Source: Ephydatia muelleri
Taxonomy: Eukaryota; Porifera; Demospongiae; Spongillida; Spongillidae
DNA length: 64,000 nucleotides
Direction: 5' to 3'
Assembly: GCA_013339895.1 (NCBI GenBank)
Contig: JABACO010000013.1
Coordinates: 6,388,190-6,452,189 of the forward strand
In this document: positions 40,730 through 53,030 of the stretch, piece after piece
Position numbering within the stretch: position 1 is the stretch's first letter
How the letters are laid out: each line of letters opens with the position of its first letter
Notes under the pieces: model-generated
Seen by the model: the letters and a program-made list of their open reading frames with translations, nothing else
What the model was told of the DNA's origin: nothing
The model's database searches: none
Position numbers and translations under genes: made by a program

Positions 40730-41650
40730 ATGAAACTGAAACGGAGTATCTGATGGAGGTCTGTATCAGAGACCTTCCAGCCAGTCCACAAAGACTCCAA
40801 GTCTATTGCAAAGCGCAGCAGGATGGCCCAATTTGTGCAAAGGTTATTCAATACGTTCAACAGGGTTGGCCAGACAAACACAAAATTGAACCCGTTTTAA
40901 AACACTATTGGAAAGTACAGGGTGACCTGGTAGTTCATAAAAACTTTTTGTTGTACAGAAAACGAATTGTGGTACCAAAGGAACTTCAAAGGGAAACCCT
41001 CAAGAAACTGCATCAAGGACACCAAGGGATTGTTAGATGCCAAGAAAGAGCACGGATATCAGTCTGGTGGCCAGGTATTGGACAGCAGATTAAGGATCTT
41101 GTTCATAGTTGCCCAACCTTCCATGGCAGCGAGTTTCATCAGATCTGTTCGTGTTCAAAGGAGAAAGTTATGTTGTTGTTACAGACTACTATTCACGATA
41201 CCCGGAAGTGCTTAAATTAAGAGATATCACAGCAAAAGGGGTCATTGACGCATTAAAGGCAATATTTTCACGACATGGTATTCCTGAAACATTGGTTTCT
41301 GATAATGGCCCACAGTACTCCTCAGAACTGTTTGCATTATTTGCAGTAGAATACAATTTCATGCATGTGACAAGCAGCCCTCACTTTCCCAGGTGCAATG
41401 GGCATGCTGAAAGATCAGTGCAAACTGTCAAGAATATTTTGAGGAAGTCAGAGGACCCCTTATTGGCAATGCTTATCTATTGATCAACCCCTTTACCGTG
41501 GTGTAAACTTTCACCTGCTGAACTTCTAATGGGAAGGAGACTGCATACTAACCTTCCCATACTCCCAGAACAATTGAAGCCTAAGTGGCCATCTATGAAG
41601 GAGTTCCGAATACAAGATGACAGAAAGAAGAACATTAACTAGCCGGGAAG
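40730..41650 (+). pseudogene. Element 1 integrase (frameshifted, internal deletion)
   Basis: HQGHQGIVRCQERARISVWW is the zinc-binding/linker region. The frame then shifts inside the CxxC part, where bases appear to be missing (SCPTFHG). The catalytic core resumes with SSDLFVF, SDNGPQYSS and GHAERSVQ, the three acidic positions of a DDE integrase, and stops at 41,481. A short tail reads on in another frame to about 41,700. Confidence 0.87.
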
Positions 41651-41744
41651 ATGTGACTCAACAGACACAGCAGAAGCAACCCTCAGAAACACAGGCAGGG
41701 ACAAAGCATAGTGAACCAAAACAAGTACAAAGGTCACACCAAAT

Positions 41745-42590
41745 GATGACACGAATTAGCTATGTTCAAGATTTTTGGAAATGCAAGCTTCCATTTGTTC
41801 ACAGCATCAACTCTGGCCTCCCTTATTCGGTCTAGTTCTTGTAAATAGCTATAAAGACCATAGTTCAACAGCAAATCATATAACAACCAACAAACACTTA
41901 CGCCATTCGCTGTTTTCAGCGGAGGATAGATTACAGCTACCTCCAAAGCTGTATGATTGGATTTTCCACTGGTCACATCATACCTACGTTTTTGAAATGG
42001 TCTCTTCATCAAAGTGTTAATTGTTTCATCATTTCCTTTGCCTCTGGAGCATTTTTTGCTGGAGCATTTTTGCTGGATGTATCGGACATTATTCTGGTGT
42101 GATTGATCGTCTTTTCCGTCCCCAAATTCAGAACCCACAGAAGGTACTTGTGGAAAAATGGGTTTCTCTACGGGCTTCTGTGAAGACTTCTCTGAAGAAG
42201 AAGTTGTCTTTATCTTGTGGTGGCCAGAACTCTCTCTTTGATACTTTATTCTTTCCTGCAGGATCATTTTTAGCCGCTCTGTAATTAAGCATGTCATAAG
42301 TAATAAACACGCAGTGAGATCGTTGTATTTACCTCGTTCATCTGTTTAGCTAAGTAAGGCCATTCTGATAGAATCATGGCCACCACCCTTTGATATTCCC
42401 CAGAAGTGGGGTATGAGGTTTTCCTAAATAGGGATCCTGAAATTTCAGATAAAAAGGCTCTCTCTTTGCTGGTGTTCAGGATGGACTTTTTCTTTAAAGC
42501 ATCCATTACAGACGGAGGGAACTTTTTTGGAATCTGATAATCCCTCCTAAGTGGGCACTGTTCACTTCTCTTGGCCTTTAGCGACTTCAC
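41745..42590 (-). pseudogene. Gene family E, N-terminal-like part, copy 1
   Basis: Two minus-strand blocks. 42590-42333 is a putative exon ending at a gtaaat donor, with the pattern yPTSGEYQRVV...WPYLAK. A second block runs from about 42268 to 41745, starts RLKMILQERIKYQRES and becomes low complexity. The pattern resembles the region shared by SAMD3-like and transposon-derived proteins of animals. That is a recognition by eye and not a search. Its far end is cut at the junction with element 1. Copies recur at 48,333 and 54,922. Confidence 0.5.
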
Positions 42591-42598
42591 AGCCCTGA

Positions 42599-43553
42599 TT
42601 GGGCCTGCTTTGTCTCAATCGGGTTCGTTTGTCATTTCCTTTAGCTAACTGCTTAATTCATGCACCTGTTATTGCAGCTGCTCAAATGTGGTGTTTGTGC
42701 CGGGCTTTGCCATTTCTCATAGGTGATAAAGTTCCCAGTGGCAATGAAAATTTGAAGCATTTCATGACACTTCTGTTCATAATGGAGCACGTGTTCTCCC
42801 CTAAAATTACTCCAGCAATGGCCGACCTTGTGCCAGAAATGGTTGAATCATTTCTGCATACACACAAAGTGTTGTATGGAAAGAACATAACGCCAAAGAT
42901 GCATTCCATGTGCCACTTGCACAGTTGGATGAAGAAGTAATAAAAAATCTGCATTCTTCACTTTCTAATGGCCTTCACCTTTAATATAGATGCGGTCCTC
43001 TTTATCACATGTGGTGCATGCGATTTGAGGCCAAACACACCTATTTTAAGGCAATGGCTCGAGTTGTTCGTAATTTCAAGAACATTTTACGACACTAGCG
43101 AAAAGGCATCAGCAGTTCTTTTGCTACCAGCTGCTGAAACCTCACATGTATCTTGTTGATGAAGTTCATTATGGACGAGGTATGCCTACATCTTGAGTTA
43201 CATAACCTGAATGACAGCTGGATTGCATTTACATTGTAGTGACAAGAATTATAATTCAGCACCTGGAAGAAGCAGATATAGTGAAACGGTACTTGGGGAA
43301 AAATGAAGAAGTTGAAGTGTGCAGGTACTATGCTTGCTAAGTTTGTACTGGCAGTTTTAAACATTAGAATCAGAAAAGCAACTGTTTGTGGAACAACCTA
43401 CCATGCTGGGGATGCCATAATTTTACCATCAAGTGACCCGTCAGGAGATCCTGTTTTTGCAACAATCAAATACATGGTGTTTTTGGATTCAGCTGATTCA
43501 CCAGTCACCATTCACTTCATTCTTGAAGTATGGCAAACTTTGCTTTATGATTG
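42599..43553 (+). pseudogene. Gene family E, C-terminal-like part, copy 1 (cut by element 2)
   Basis: Plus-strand blocks: about 42,676-42,937 (AAQMWCLCRALPFLIGD...), 43,008-43,190 (WCMRFEAKHTYFKAMARVVR) and 43,303-43,553. The MRFEAKHTYFK region is typical of a widespread family of uncharacterised, probably transposon-derived metazoan proteins (inference from memory of the pattern). The second block has lost one base compared with copy 2 (cattttacgac against catttctacgac). The last block is cut at 43,553 by the LTR of element 2. The orientation is opposite to the neighbouring SAMD3-like block, so either two genes or an inversion is present. Confidence 0.55.
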
Positions 43554-43741
43554 TGTTGTATCCTAGCTCACAATCTTAATACGATACAACCAACAACTGA
43601 TCAACACTGAACACGTGTACAACTGAAGCACAACATACACACAATGGCATATCAATCCATCAACCGGCAAAACCGGATCTATAACTGGAGAAACCTGTTT
43701 AGTGGTAATGAATGTTCTAGAGATAACCGCAATACATAACA
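43554..43741 (-). mobile_element. LTR of gypsy element 2, copy 1 (188 bp)
   Basis: Begins TGTTGTATCC and ends ATACATAACA, so it has TGTT/AACA ends. Adjacent at 43,742-43,757 is, on the minus strand, a purine run gtaagggggggagaag, the polypurine tract expected just before a 3' LTR. The left border falls inside gene family E after ctttatgattg. The same sequence is uninterrupted at 57,541-57,560. Confidence 0.85.
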
Positions 43742-43793
43742 CTTCTCCCCCCCTTACAAAAAAATAAAAATAACAAAATAACAACACAAAATT

Positions 43794-46331
43794 TCAAAAC
43801 CGTTGTGGAGCATTCTTGATACGGCTTGAGCGACGAATCTTGGGAAGTTGTGCAGGAGTAGGCACGGGTGCCGACAATGGCTTACTAACTTTAGCATCCG
43901 GAGAATTTCCGCTGGTACATGTAGTAGAGGTTTCCAACCCCTGAGCAGAAGGACCGGTGGTAGAAACTGTTGAGTTTTGGTCGGGGTGGGGCGGTGGTAA
44001 CAAACGAAACTTGACATGATCAAAATGACGGCGAACTACTGTACCATCTTCTAAGGCTACACGCACTGAACGTGGGCCAGCTAGACTAGTGACCACAGCA
44101 GGAAGCCATTTCACGGAACTGCTAGTGCTAGGACTGAAATTGTGAACGTACACCTTATCACCTGATAAGAAGGCACGAATAGAAGTGCCCGACTCACTAG
44201 CAAGGTGTTGACGCTCCTGTTGCAGAGTGACCTTTGCGCTCAGGTCAGGATGAATGAAGTCTAGGTGAGACTTGGGTCTGCGACCAAATAGCAACTCTGC
44301 TGGGGACGACCCCGTGGATGTATGAGGGGTTAAACGATACTGAAAAAGGAATCGACTAAGGCGAGTTTCCAAGTCACCACGAGTTTTGCTCAAGTACTCT
44401 TTCAATGTTTGAACAGCCCTCTCTGCAGCACCATTGCTAGCTGGGTGATATGGAGCAACATGGATGTGTCTGAACCCATTACGCTTTACGAATTCTTCAA
44501 ACTCAGAGCTAGAAAAAGCAGAACCATTGTCGGAGACTAAAATGTCCGGAAGGCCATGGGTGGAAAAAACTGAACGAAGAAATTTGACAGCTTGTTGTGA
44601 AGAAGGACTTGCTACTATGCCAACCTTCAGCCACTTAGTGCTTGCATCAACAAGGATAATAAACTGTTTGCCAAAGAATGGGCCAGCAAAATCCACGTGT
44701 ACCCTAGACCATGGGCGAGAGGGAAACTCCCATGGGTGTAACAGCACTGGTGTTGGAGATTTGTGATTGACCTGGCATGCTTCACAAGCAGCAACTTTCT
44801 CTTCTAGGTCCTTATCGATACCAGGCCACCAGACGATTCCTCTAGCCAATGATTTCATCCGGGATATTCCGGGGTGAGCCTCATGGAGGATCTTGATTAC
44901 AGCCTCCCGGGCAACATGCGGCACTACAACACGGCTGCCCCAGAGAACACACCCATCCTGAACACTTAATTCTAACCTACGCAGCTTGTAGGGTTGGAAA
45001 ACTGAGTCGGAACACACAATGAATCCCAAGTGCCATGCTGAACCACACTACGAACTCTTGAAAGAACTGGGTGGGTCTTTTCCGGTCAGTTTGTTAATTG
45101 CTGCGGCTGAAATAGGTGCTTCACTCAAATCCAATGCTTCAAGAAGTAAAATCATGTCCCCTGGGGTGGGAACCTCCTCTGGTGAATGCTGTAACGGCAA
45201 CCGACTCAGTGCATCCGCATTTCCTTGCAACTTGCCAGCCCTGAACGAATTGGTGTAATCGAAAGCGCTCAGGGTAAGGGCCCACCGCTGCACTCTAGGC
45301 GAAACCATCTGAGGAATGGGGGCGATCCACTGCAAAGAGGTACTGAAGAGGTTTATGGTCAGAAAGTATAGTGAAGTGTCTACCATAAAGATACTGATGA
45401 AACTTGTCCACCCCAAACACAATGGCTAAGGCTTCCTTGTCTAACTGAGAGTACTTACGCTCAGCTGGAGCTAGTGTGCACGAAATGAAAGCAATTGGAC
45501 GATCAAACCCTTCTTCGAAGTGGTGCGATAGCACTGCTCCGACACCGTACTCTGAAGCATCACATGCCAGCACTAGCTCTCTGTCGGGTTCATAATGAAC
45601 AAGAACAGAAGCAGAAGTTAACAGTTCCTTATCCTTGGAGAATGCAACTTGTTGAGAAGACTCCCAACTCCAACTTCTTTGACTTTTCAGGAGATCATAC
45701 AAAGGAGCAAGGGTGGCTGATAAATTTGGCAGAAACTTGCTATAGTAGTTAAGTAACCCCAGCCACGATTTCAGTTGTGTAACGTTTTTGGGAGCCGGGG
45801 CTTGTAAGATAGCTTTCTTTTTGTCCTCTGTGGGTTGAATACCAGCAGCGGAAATACGGTGACCCAAGTATTCAACACTTGAAAACAGGAACGAACACTT
45901 GGATAACTTGAGCTTGAGATCCGACTCCTCTAAGCAGGAGAGAACTTTTTCCAGATTGCAAAGGTGGTCTCTTTCAGAAGGACCTGAAACAAGAATGTCA
46001 TAAAAAACCGCGCAAATGCCAGGAATACCACGTAGAAGAGAGACCATCGAACGCTGAAAAATAGCGGGTGCAGAAGCCACCCCGAAAGGAAGGCGATTAT
46101 AACTGTAAAGACCCCTGTGTGTGGAAATGGTTAAAAGTTCTTTGGACTCATCATCCACAGGCAACTGAAGATAAGCGTTGGAAAGATCCAATTTTGAGAT
46201 TTCCCAAGCGACGCTAGCAACTCGTCAACGCGAGGAAGCGGATACGACTCGAATGTTGTTGCACGATTTACAGTAAGTTTGAAATCACCGCAAATACGAA
46301 CAGAACCGTCTCTTTTGCTATCGAATATCAC
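43794..46331 (-). pseudogene. Gypsy element 2 pol (RT-RNase H-integrase), copy 1, truncated
   Basis: Read on the minus strand from 46,331: RT start (SVRICGDFKLTVN), frame change near 46,200, then MDLSNAYLQLPVDDE, GVASAPAIFQ, YDILVS (the usual YxDD motif is altered), RNase H (ACDASEYGVGAVLSHH, QLDKEALAIVFG, DHKPLQYL, another frame change near 45,300, NADALSRLP). Integrase follows at 45,029-43,794 (HPGISRMKSLARGIVWWPG, VDFAGPFFG, SDNGSAFSSSEF, AAERAVQTLK). Upstream gag and protease are missing: at about 46,331 the frame runs into an inverted piece of element 1 gag. The integrase frame of 411 codons is intact. Confidence 0.88.
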
Positions 46332-46441
46332 TTTCTTCTCACCCTGAAAAACGCGTGGAACTTTTCAACGACTTTTAGGTATACCTAAAAGTCGTTGAAA
46401 AGTTCGAGGCGTTTTTCAGGGTGAGAAGAAAGTGATATTCG
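46322..46441. repeat. Zero-spacer palindrome, 60-bp arms, unit 1/2 junction
   Basis: Arms 46322-46381 and 46382-46441 are inverted copies with about three mismatches (acgcgtggaac against acgcctcgaac). The right arm is ordinary element 1 gag sequence. The left arm is the same gag sequence inverted and fused to element 2 RT. Confidence 0.95.
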
Positions 46442-48332
46442 AGAGGGCGCGATTTAATCGACGATACCAGCGTGAAGGTGAACCTGTGGATACCTACATC
46501 ATGGAGCTGTACAAACTGACAGAAAATTGTGACTACGGCGCACTGCAAGCAGAAATGATCCGAGATAGGATCGTTGTAGGAATCAGAGACGAAGCCCTGT
46601 CAAAAAGACTTCAGCTTGATCCAGATCTCACCTTGGAAAAAGCCAAGAAAATAGTAAGACAGCAGGAAGCGGTACAGGAACAGCAGCAAGTTCTGAAAGG
46701 TATGGAAGACGTCACACTGGATGAAGCATCGGGCAGTAAAGGATACATAAGAGAAAGAGGCCAACCAGATAGCTACCCACAGAAGCAGAAGGTGAGGAAA
46801 TGTCTAAGATGTAACTAGGAACAACACCGTTTCAGTGAATGCCCTGCTAGAAAAAGCTACATGCTATCGATGTAATCGGAAGGGTCACTTTAGCAAGTGT
46901 TGCTCATCTACAGTAGTGGAAGATGTTTCGTCCGAGCATAGTGATCTGAACTCGGTGTTTCTGGATACTCTGTCATTGACAAATGAAACTTCATGGGCAA
47001 TCAATGTAATGGTGGAAGGGGGACAAGTGAAGTTTAAAGTGGACACTGGTGCGGAAGTCACTGCAATATCGTAAAGGAGCTACAGAGACTTAAAGAAGCC
47101 ACAGTTGGAGAAAGCAGGAAGAAAACTGTATGGACCTGGACAATACCCCCCTGAGAGTCTTAGGGCAGTTTAACGGCAAGGTATCTTACAACGGAAAAGA
47201 AAGCATTGAAACCATTTTTGTTGTGGCAGGACTTCGGACGAACTTGTTGGGTCTTCCAGTCATCATTGCACTGAAACTAATAGCTAGAGTGGAAGCAGTT
47301 AGTGTGTTATCCGTAATGGACGAGTTTCCAGCACTCTTTCAAGGACTGGGTAATCTTGGATAAACTGAAACGGAGTATCTGATGGAGGTATGTATCAGAG
47401 ACCTTCCAGCCAGTCCACAAAGACTCCAAGTCTATTGCAAAGCGCAGCAGGATGGCCCAATTTGTGCAAAGGTTATTCAATCCGTTCAACAGGGTTGGCC
47501 AGACAAGCACAAAATTGAACCCGTTTTAAAACACTATTGGAAAGTACAGGGTGACCTGATAGTTCATGGAACTTCAAAGGGAAACCCTCAAGAAACTGCA
47601 TCAAGGACACCAAGGGATTGTTAGATGCCAAGAAAGAGCACGGATATCAGTCTGGTGGCCAGGTATTGGACAGCAGATTAAGGATCTTGTTCATAGTTGC
47701 CCAACCTTCCATGGCAGCGAGTTTCATCAGATCTGTTCGTGTTCAAAGGAGAAAGTTATGTTGTTGTTACAGACTACTATTCACGATACCCGGAAGTGCT
47801 TAAATTAAGAGATATCACAGCAAAAGGGGTCATTGACGCATTAAAGGCAATATTTTCACGACATGGTATTCCTGAAACATTGGTTTCTGATAATGGCCCA
47901 CAGTACTCCTCAGAACTGTTTGCATTATTTGCAGTAGAATACAATTTCATGCATGTGACAAGCAGCCCTCACTTTCCCAGGTGCAATGGGCATGCTGAAA
48001 GATCAGTACAAACTGTCAAGAATATTTTGAGGAAGTCAGAGGACCCCTTATTGGCAATGCTTATCTATTGATCAACCCCTTTACCGTGGTGTAAACTTTC
48101 ACCTGCTGAACTTCTAATGGGAAGGAGACTGCATACTAACCTTCCCATACTCCCAGAACAATTGAAGCCTAAGTGGCCATCCTTGAAGGAGTTCCGAATA
48201 CAAGATGACAGAAAGAAGAACATTAACTAGCCGGGAAGATGTGACTCAACAGACACAGCAGAAGCAACCCTCAGAAACACAGGCAGGGACAAAGCATAGT
48301 GAACCGAAACAAGTACAAAGGTCACACCAAAT
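46382..48332 (+). mobile_element. Gypsy element 1, internally deleted copy 2
   Basis: Carries gag (46432-46818), zinc knuckle and protease (46835-47074, CYRCNRKGHFSKCC intact) and the start of pol to 47,361. It then joins directly to the pre-integrase region (cttggataaactgaaacgg), so RT and RNase H (about 1.33 kb of the longer copy) are deleted. A second small deletion lies at about 47,565. The integrase core 47,697-48,071 reads as in copy 1. The 5' end is the palindrome centre. Confidence 0.9.
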
Positions 48333-50142
48333 GATGACACGAATTAGCTATGTTCAAGATTTTTGGAAATGCAAGCTTCCATTTGTTCACAGCATCAACT
48401 CTGGCCTCCCTTATTCGGTCTAGTTCTTGTAAATAGCTATAAAGACCATAGTTCAACAGCAAATCATATAACAACCAACAAACACTTACGCCATTCGCTG
48501 TTTTCAGCGGAGGATAGATTACAGCTACCTCCAAAGCTGTATGATTGGATTTTCCACTGGTCACATCATACCTACGTTTTTGAAATGGTCTCTTCATCAA
48601 AGTGTTAATTGTTTCATCATTTCCTTTGCCTCTGGAGCATTTTTTGCTGGAGCATTTTTGCTGGATGTATCGGACATTATTCTGGTGTGATTGATCGTCT
48701 TTTCCGTCCCCAAATTCAGAACCCACAGAAGGTACTTGTGGAAAAATGGGTTTCTCTACGGGCTTCTGTGAAGACTTCTCTGAAGAAGAAGTTGTCTTTA
48801 TCTTGTGGTGGCCAGAACTCTCTCTTCGATACTTTATTCTTTCCTGCAGGATCATTTTTAGCCGCTCTGTAATTAAGCATGTCATAAGTAATAAACACGC
48901 AGTGAGATCGTTGTATTTACCTCGTTCATCTGTTTAGCTAAGTAAGGCCATTCTGATAGAATCATGGCCACCACCCTTTGATATTCCCCAGAAGTGGGGT
49001 ATGAGGTTTTCCTAAATAGGGATCCTGAAATTTCAGATAAAAAGGCTCTCTCTTCGCTGGTGTTCAGGATGGACTTTTTCTTTAAAGCATCCATTACAGA
49101 CGGAGGGAACTTTTTTGGAATCTGATAATCCCTCCTAAGTGGGCACTGTTCACTTCTCTTGGCCTTTAGCGACTTCACAGCCCTGATTGGGCCTGCTTTG
49201 TCTCAATCGGGTTCGTTTGTCATTTCCTTTAGCTAACTGCTTAATTCATGCACCTGTTATTGCAGCTGCTCAAATGTGGTGTTTGTGCCGGGCTTTGCCA
49301 TTTCTCATAGGTGATAAAGTTCCCAGTGGCAATGAAAATTTGAAGCATTTCATGACACTTCTGTTCATAATGGAGCACGTGTTCTCCCCTAAAATTACTC
49401 CAGCAATGGCCGACCTTGTGCCAGAAATGGTTGAATCATTTCTGCATACACACAAAGTGTTGTATGGAAAGAACATAACGCCAAAGATGCATTCCATGTG
49501 CCACTTGCACAGTTGGATGAAGAAGTAATAAAAAATCTGCATTCTTCACTTTCTAATGGCCTTCACCTTTAATATAGATGCGGTCCTCTTTATCACATGT
49601 GGTGCATGCGATTTGAGGCCAAACACACCTATTTTAAGGCAATGGCTCGAGTTGTTCGTAATTTCAAGAACATTTCTACGACACTAGCGAAAAGGTATCA
49701 GCAGTTCTTTTGCTACCAGCTGCTGAAACCTCACATGTATCTTGTTGATGAAGTTCATTATGGACGAGGTATGCCTACATCTTTAGTTACATAACCTGAA
49801 TGACAGCTGGATTGCATTTACATTGTAGTGACAAGAATTATAATTCAGCACCTGGAAGAAGCAGATATAGTGAAACGGTACTTGGGGAAAAATGAAGAAG
49901 TTGAAGTGTGCAGGTACTATGCTTGCGAAGTTTGTACTGGCAGTTTTAAACATTAGAATCAGAAAAGCAACTGTTTGTGGAACAACCTACCATGCTGGAG
50001 ATGCCATAATTTTACCATCAAGTGACCCGTCAGGAGATCCTGTTTTTGCAACAATCAAATACATGGTGTTTTTGGATTCAGCTGATTCACCAGTCACCAT
50101 TCACTTCATTCTTGAAGTATGGCAAACTTTGCTTTATGATTG
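48333..50142. pseudogene. Gene family E, copy 2 (both blocks)
   Basis: Near-identical to 41,745-43,553: minus-strand SAMD3-like block (48,333-49,178) and plus-strand block (49,187-50,142). Here the MRFEAKHTYFK block is one base longer than in copy 1 and stays open from 49,597 to 49,794. The right edge is again cut by the element 2 LTR after ttatgattg. Confidence 0.6.
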
Positions 50143-50330
50143 TGTTGTATCCTAGCTCACAATCTTAATACGATACAACCAACAACTGATCAACACTGAA
50201 CACGTGTACAACTGAAGCACAACATACACACAATGGCATATCAATCCATCAACCGGCAAAACCGGATCTATAACTGGAGAAACCTGTTTAGTGGTAATGA
50301 ATGTTCTAGAGATAACCGCAATACATAACA
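50143..50330 (-). mobile_element. LTR of gypsy element 2, copy 2
   Basis: Same 188-bp LTR as at 43,554-43,741, displaced by exactly 6,589 bp, with the same polypurine tract beside it. Confidence 0.85.
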
Positions 50331-50382
50331 CTTCTCCCCCCCTTACAAAAAAATAAAAATAACAAAATAACAACACAAAATT

Positions 50383-52920
50383 TCAAAACCGTTGTGGAGC
50401 ATTCTTGATACGGCTTGAGCGACGAATCTTGGGAAGTTGTGCAGGAGTAGGCACGGGTGCCGACAATGGCTTACTAACTTTAGCATCCGGAGAATTTCCG
50501 CTGGTACATGTAGTAGAGGTTTCCAACCCCTGAGCAGAAGGACCGGTGGTAGAAACTGTTGAGTTTTGGTCGGGGTGGGGCGGTGGTAACAAACGAAACT
50601 TGACATGATCAAAATGACGGCGAACTACTGTACCATCTTCTAAGGCTACACGCACTGAACGTGGGCCAGCTAGACTAGTGACCACAGCAGGAAGCCATTT
50701 CACGGAACTGCTAGTGCTAGGACTGAAATTGCGAACGTACACCTTATCACCTGATAAGAAGGCACGAATAGAAGTGCCCGACTCACTAGCAAGGTGTTGA
50801 CGCTCCTGTTGCAGAGTGACCTTTGCGCTCAGGTCAGGATGAATGAAGTCTAGGTGAGACTTGGGTCTGCGACCAAATAGCAACTCTGCTGGGGACGACC
50901 CCGTGGATGTATGAGGGGTTAAACGATACTGAAAAAGGAATCGACTAAGGCGAGTTTCCAAGTCACCACGAGTTTTGCTCAAGTACTCTTTCAATGTTTG
51001 AACAGCCCTCTCTGCAGCACCATTGCTAGCTGGGTGATATGGAGCAACACGGATGTGTCTGAACCCATTACGCTTTACGAATTCTTCAAACTCAGAGCTA
51101 GAAAAAGCAGAACCATTGTCGGAGACTAAAATGTCCGGAAGGCCATGGGTGGAAAAAACTGAACGAAGAAATTTGACAGCTTGTTGTGAAGAAGGACTTG
51201 CTACTATGCCAACCTCCAGCCACTTAGTGCTTGCATCAACAAGGATAATAAACTGTTTGCCAAAGAATGGGCCAGCAAAATCCACGTGTACCCTAGACCA
51301 TGGGCGAGAGGGAAACTCCCATGGGTGTAACAGCACTGGTGTTGGAGATTTGTGATTGACCTGGCATGCTTCACAAGCAGCAACTTTCACTTCTAGGTCC
51401 TTATCGATACCAGGCCACCAGACGATTCCTCTAGCCAATGATTTCATCCGGGATATTCCGGGGTGAGCCTCATGGAGGATCTTGATTACAGCCTCCCGGG
51501 CAACATGCGGCACTACAACACGGCTGCCCCAGAGAACACACCCATCCTGAACACTTAATTCTAACCTACGCAGCTTGTAGGGTTGGAAAACTGAGTCGGA
51601 ACACACAATGAATCCCAAGTGCCATGCTGAACCACACTACGAACTCTTGAAAGAACTGGGTGGGTCTTTTCCGGTCAGTTTGTTAATTGCTGCGGCTGAA
51701 ATAGGTGCTTCACTCAAATCCAATGCTTCAAGAAGTAAAATCATGTCCCCTGGGGTGGGAACCTCCTCTGGTGAATGCTGTAACGGCAACCGACTCAGTG
51801 CATCCGCATTTCCTTGCAACTTGCCAGCCCTGAACGAAATGGTGTAATCGAAAGCGCTCAGGGTAAGGGCCCACCGCTGCACTCTAGGCGAAACCATCTG
51901 AGGAATGGGGGCGATCCACTGCAAAGAGGTACTGAAGAGGTTTATGGTCAGAAAGTATAGTGAAGTGTCTACCATAAAGATACTGATGAAACTTGTCCAC
52001 CCCAAACACAATGGCTAAGGCTTCCTTGTCTAACTGAGAGTACTTACGCTCAGCTGGAGCTAGTGTGCACGAAACGAAAGCAATTGGACGATCAAACCCT
52101 TCTTCGAAGTGGTGCGATAGCACTGCTCCGACACCGTACTCTGAAGCATCACATGCCAGCACTAGCTCTCTGTCGGGTTCATAATGAACGAGAACAGAAG
52201 CAGAAGTTAACAGTTCCTTAGCCTTGGAGAATGCAACTTGTTGAGAAGACTCCCAACTCCAACTTCTTTGACTTTTCAGGAGATCATACAAAGGAGCAAG
52301 GGTGGCTGATAAATTTGGCAGAAACTTGCTATAGTAGTTAAGTAACCCCAGCCACGATTTCAGTTGTGTAACGTTTTTGGGAGCCGGGGCTTGTAAGATA
52401 GCTTTCTTTTTGTCCTCTGTGGGTTGAATACCAGCAGCGGAAATACGGTGACCCAAGTATTCAACACTTGAAAACAGGAACGAACACTTGGATAACTTGA
52501 GCTTGAGATCCGACTCCTCTAAGCAGGAGAGAACTTTTTCCAGATTGCAAAGGTGGTCTCTTTCAGAAAGACCTGAAACTAGAATGTCATAAAAAACCCC
52601 GCAAATGCCAGGAGTACCACGTAGAAGAGAGACCATCGAACGCTGAAAAATAGCGGGTGCAGAAGCCACCCCGAAAGGAAGGCGATTATAACTGTAAAGA
52701 CCCCTGTGTGTGGAAATGGTTAAAAGTTCTTTGGACTCATCATCCACAGGCAACTGAAGATAAGCGTTGGAAAGATCCAATTTTGAGATTTCCCAAGCGA
52801 CGCTAGCAACTCGTCAACGCGAGGAAGCGGATACGACTCGAATGTTGTTGCACGATTTACAGTAAGTTTGAAATCACCGCAAATACGAACAGAACCGTCT
52901 CTTTTGCTATCGAATATCAC
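50383..52920 (-). pseudogene. Gypsy element 2 pol, copy 2, truncated
   Basis: Minus-strand RT (from 52,920), RNase H (52,780-51,637, with the same frame changes as copy 1) and integrase (51,618-50,383, 411 codons open). A few substitutions separate it from copy 1, such as Glu against Val and His against Arg in integrase. The same lesions in both copies show that the damage came before duplication. Confidence 0.88.
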
Positions 52921-53030
52921 TTTCTTCTCACCCTGAAAAACGCGTGGAACTTTTCAACGACTTTTAGGTATACCTAAAAGTCGTTGAAAAGTTCGAGGCG
53001 TTTTTCAGGGTGAGAAGAAAGTGATATTCG
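52911..53030. repeat. Zero-spacer palindrome, 60-bp arms, unit 2/3 junction
   Basis: Same as at 46322-46441, displaced 6,589 bp; centre between 52970 and 52971. Confidence 0.95.

Larger units (their letters stand above)
38201..41744 (+). mobile_element. Ty3/gypsy element 1, longest copy, decayed
   Basis: Order on the plus strand: primer-binding-like site, gag, zinc knuckle, protease, reverse transcriptase, RNase H, integrase. This order (integrase last) is that of Ty3/gypsy elements. Several frameshifts and stops break it, so it cannot be autonomous as assembled. The 3' LTR is absent: similarity to integrase and its tail ends near 41,744 where fragments of gene family E begin. Two shorter copies follow downstream. 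Confidence 0.9.

Noticed and set aside
42128..42310. Overlapping small frames inside family E and element copies on the other strand
   Set aside because: They are shadows of the described blocks, repeated identically in each unit.
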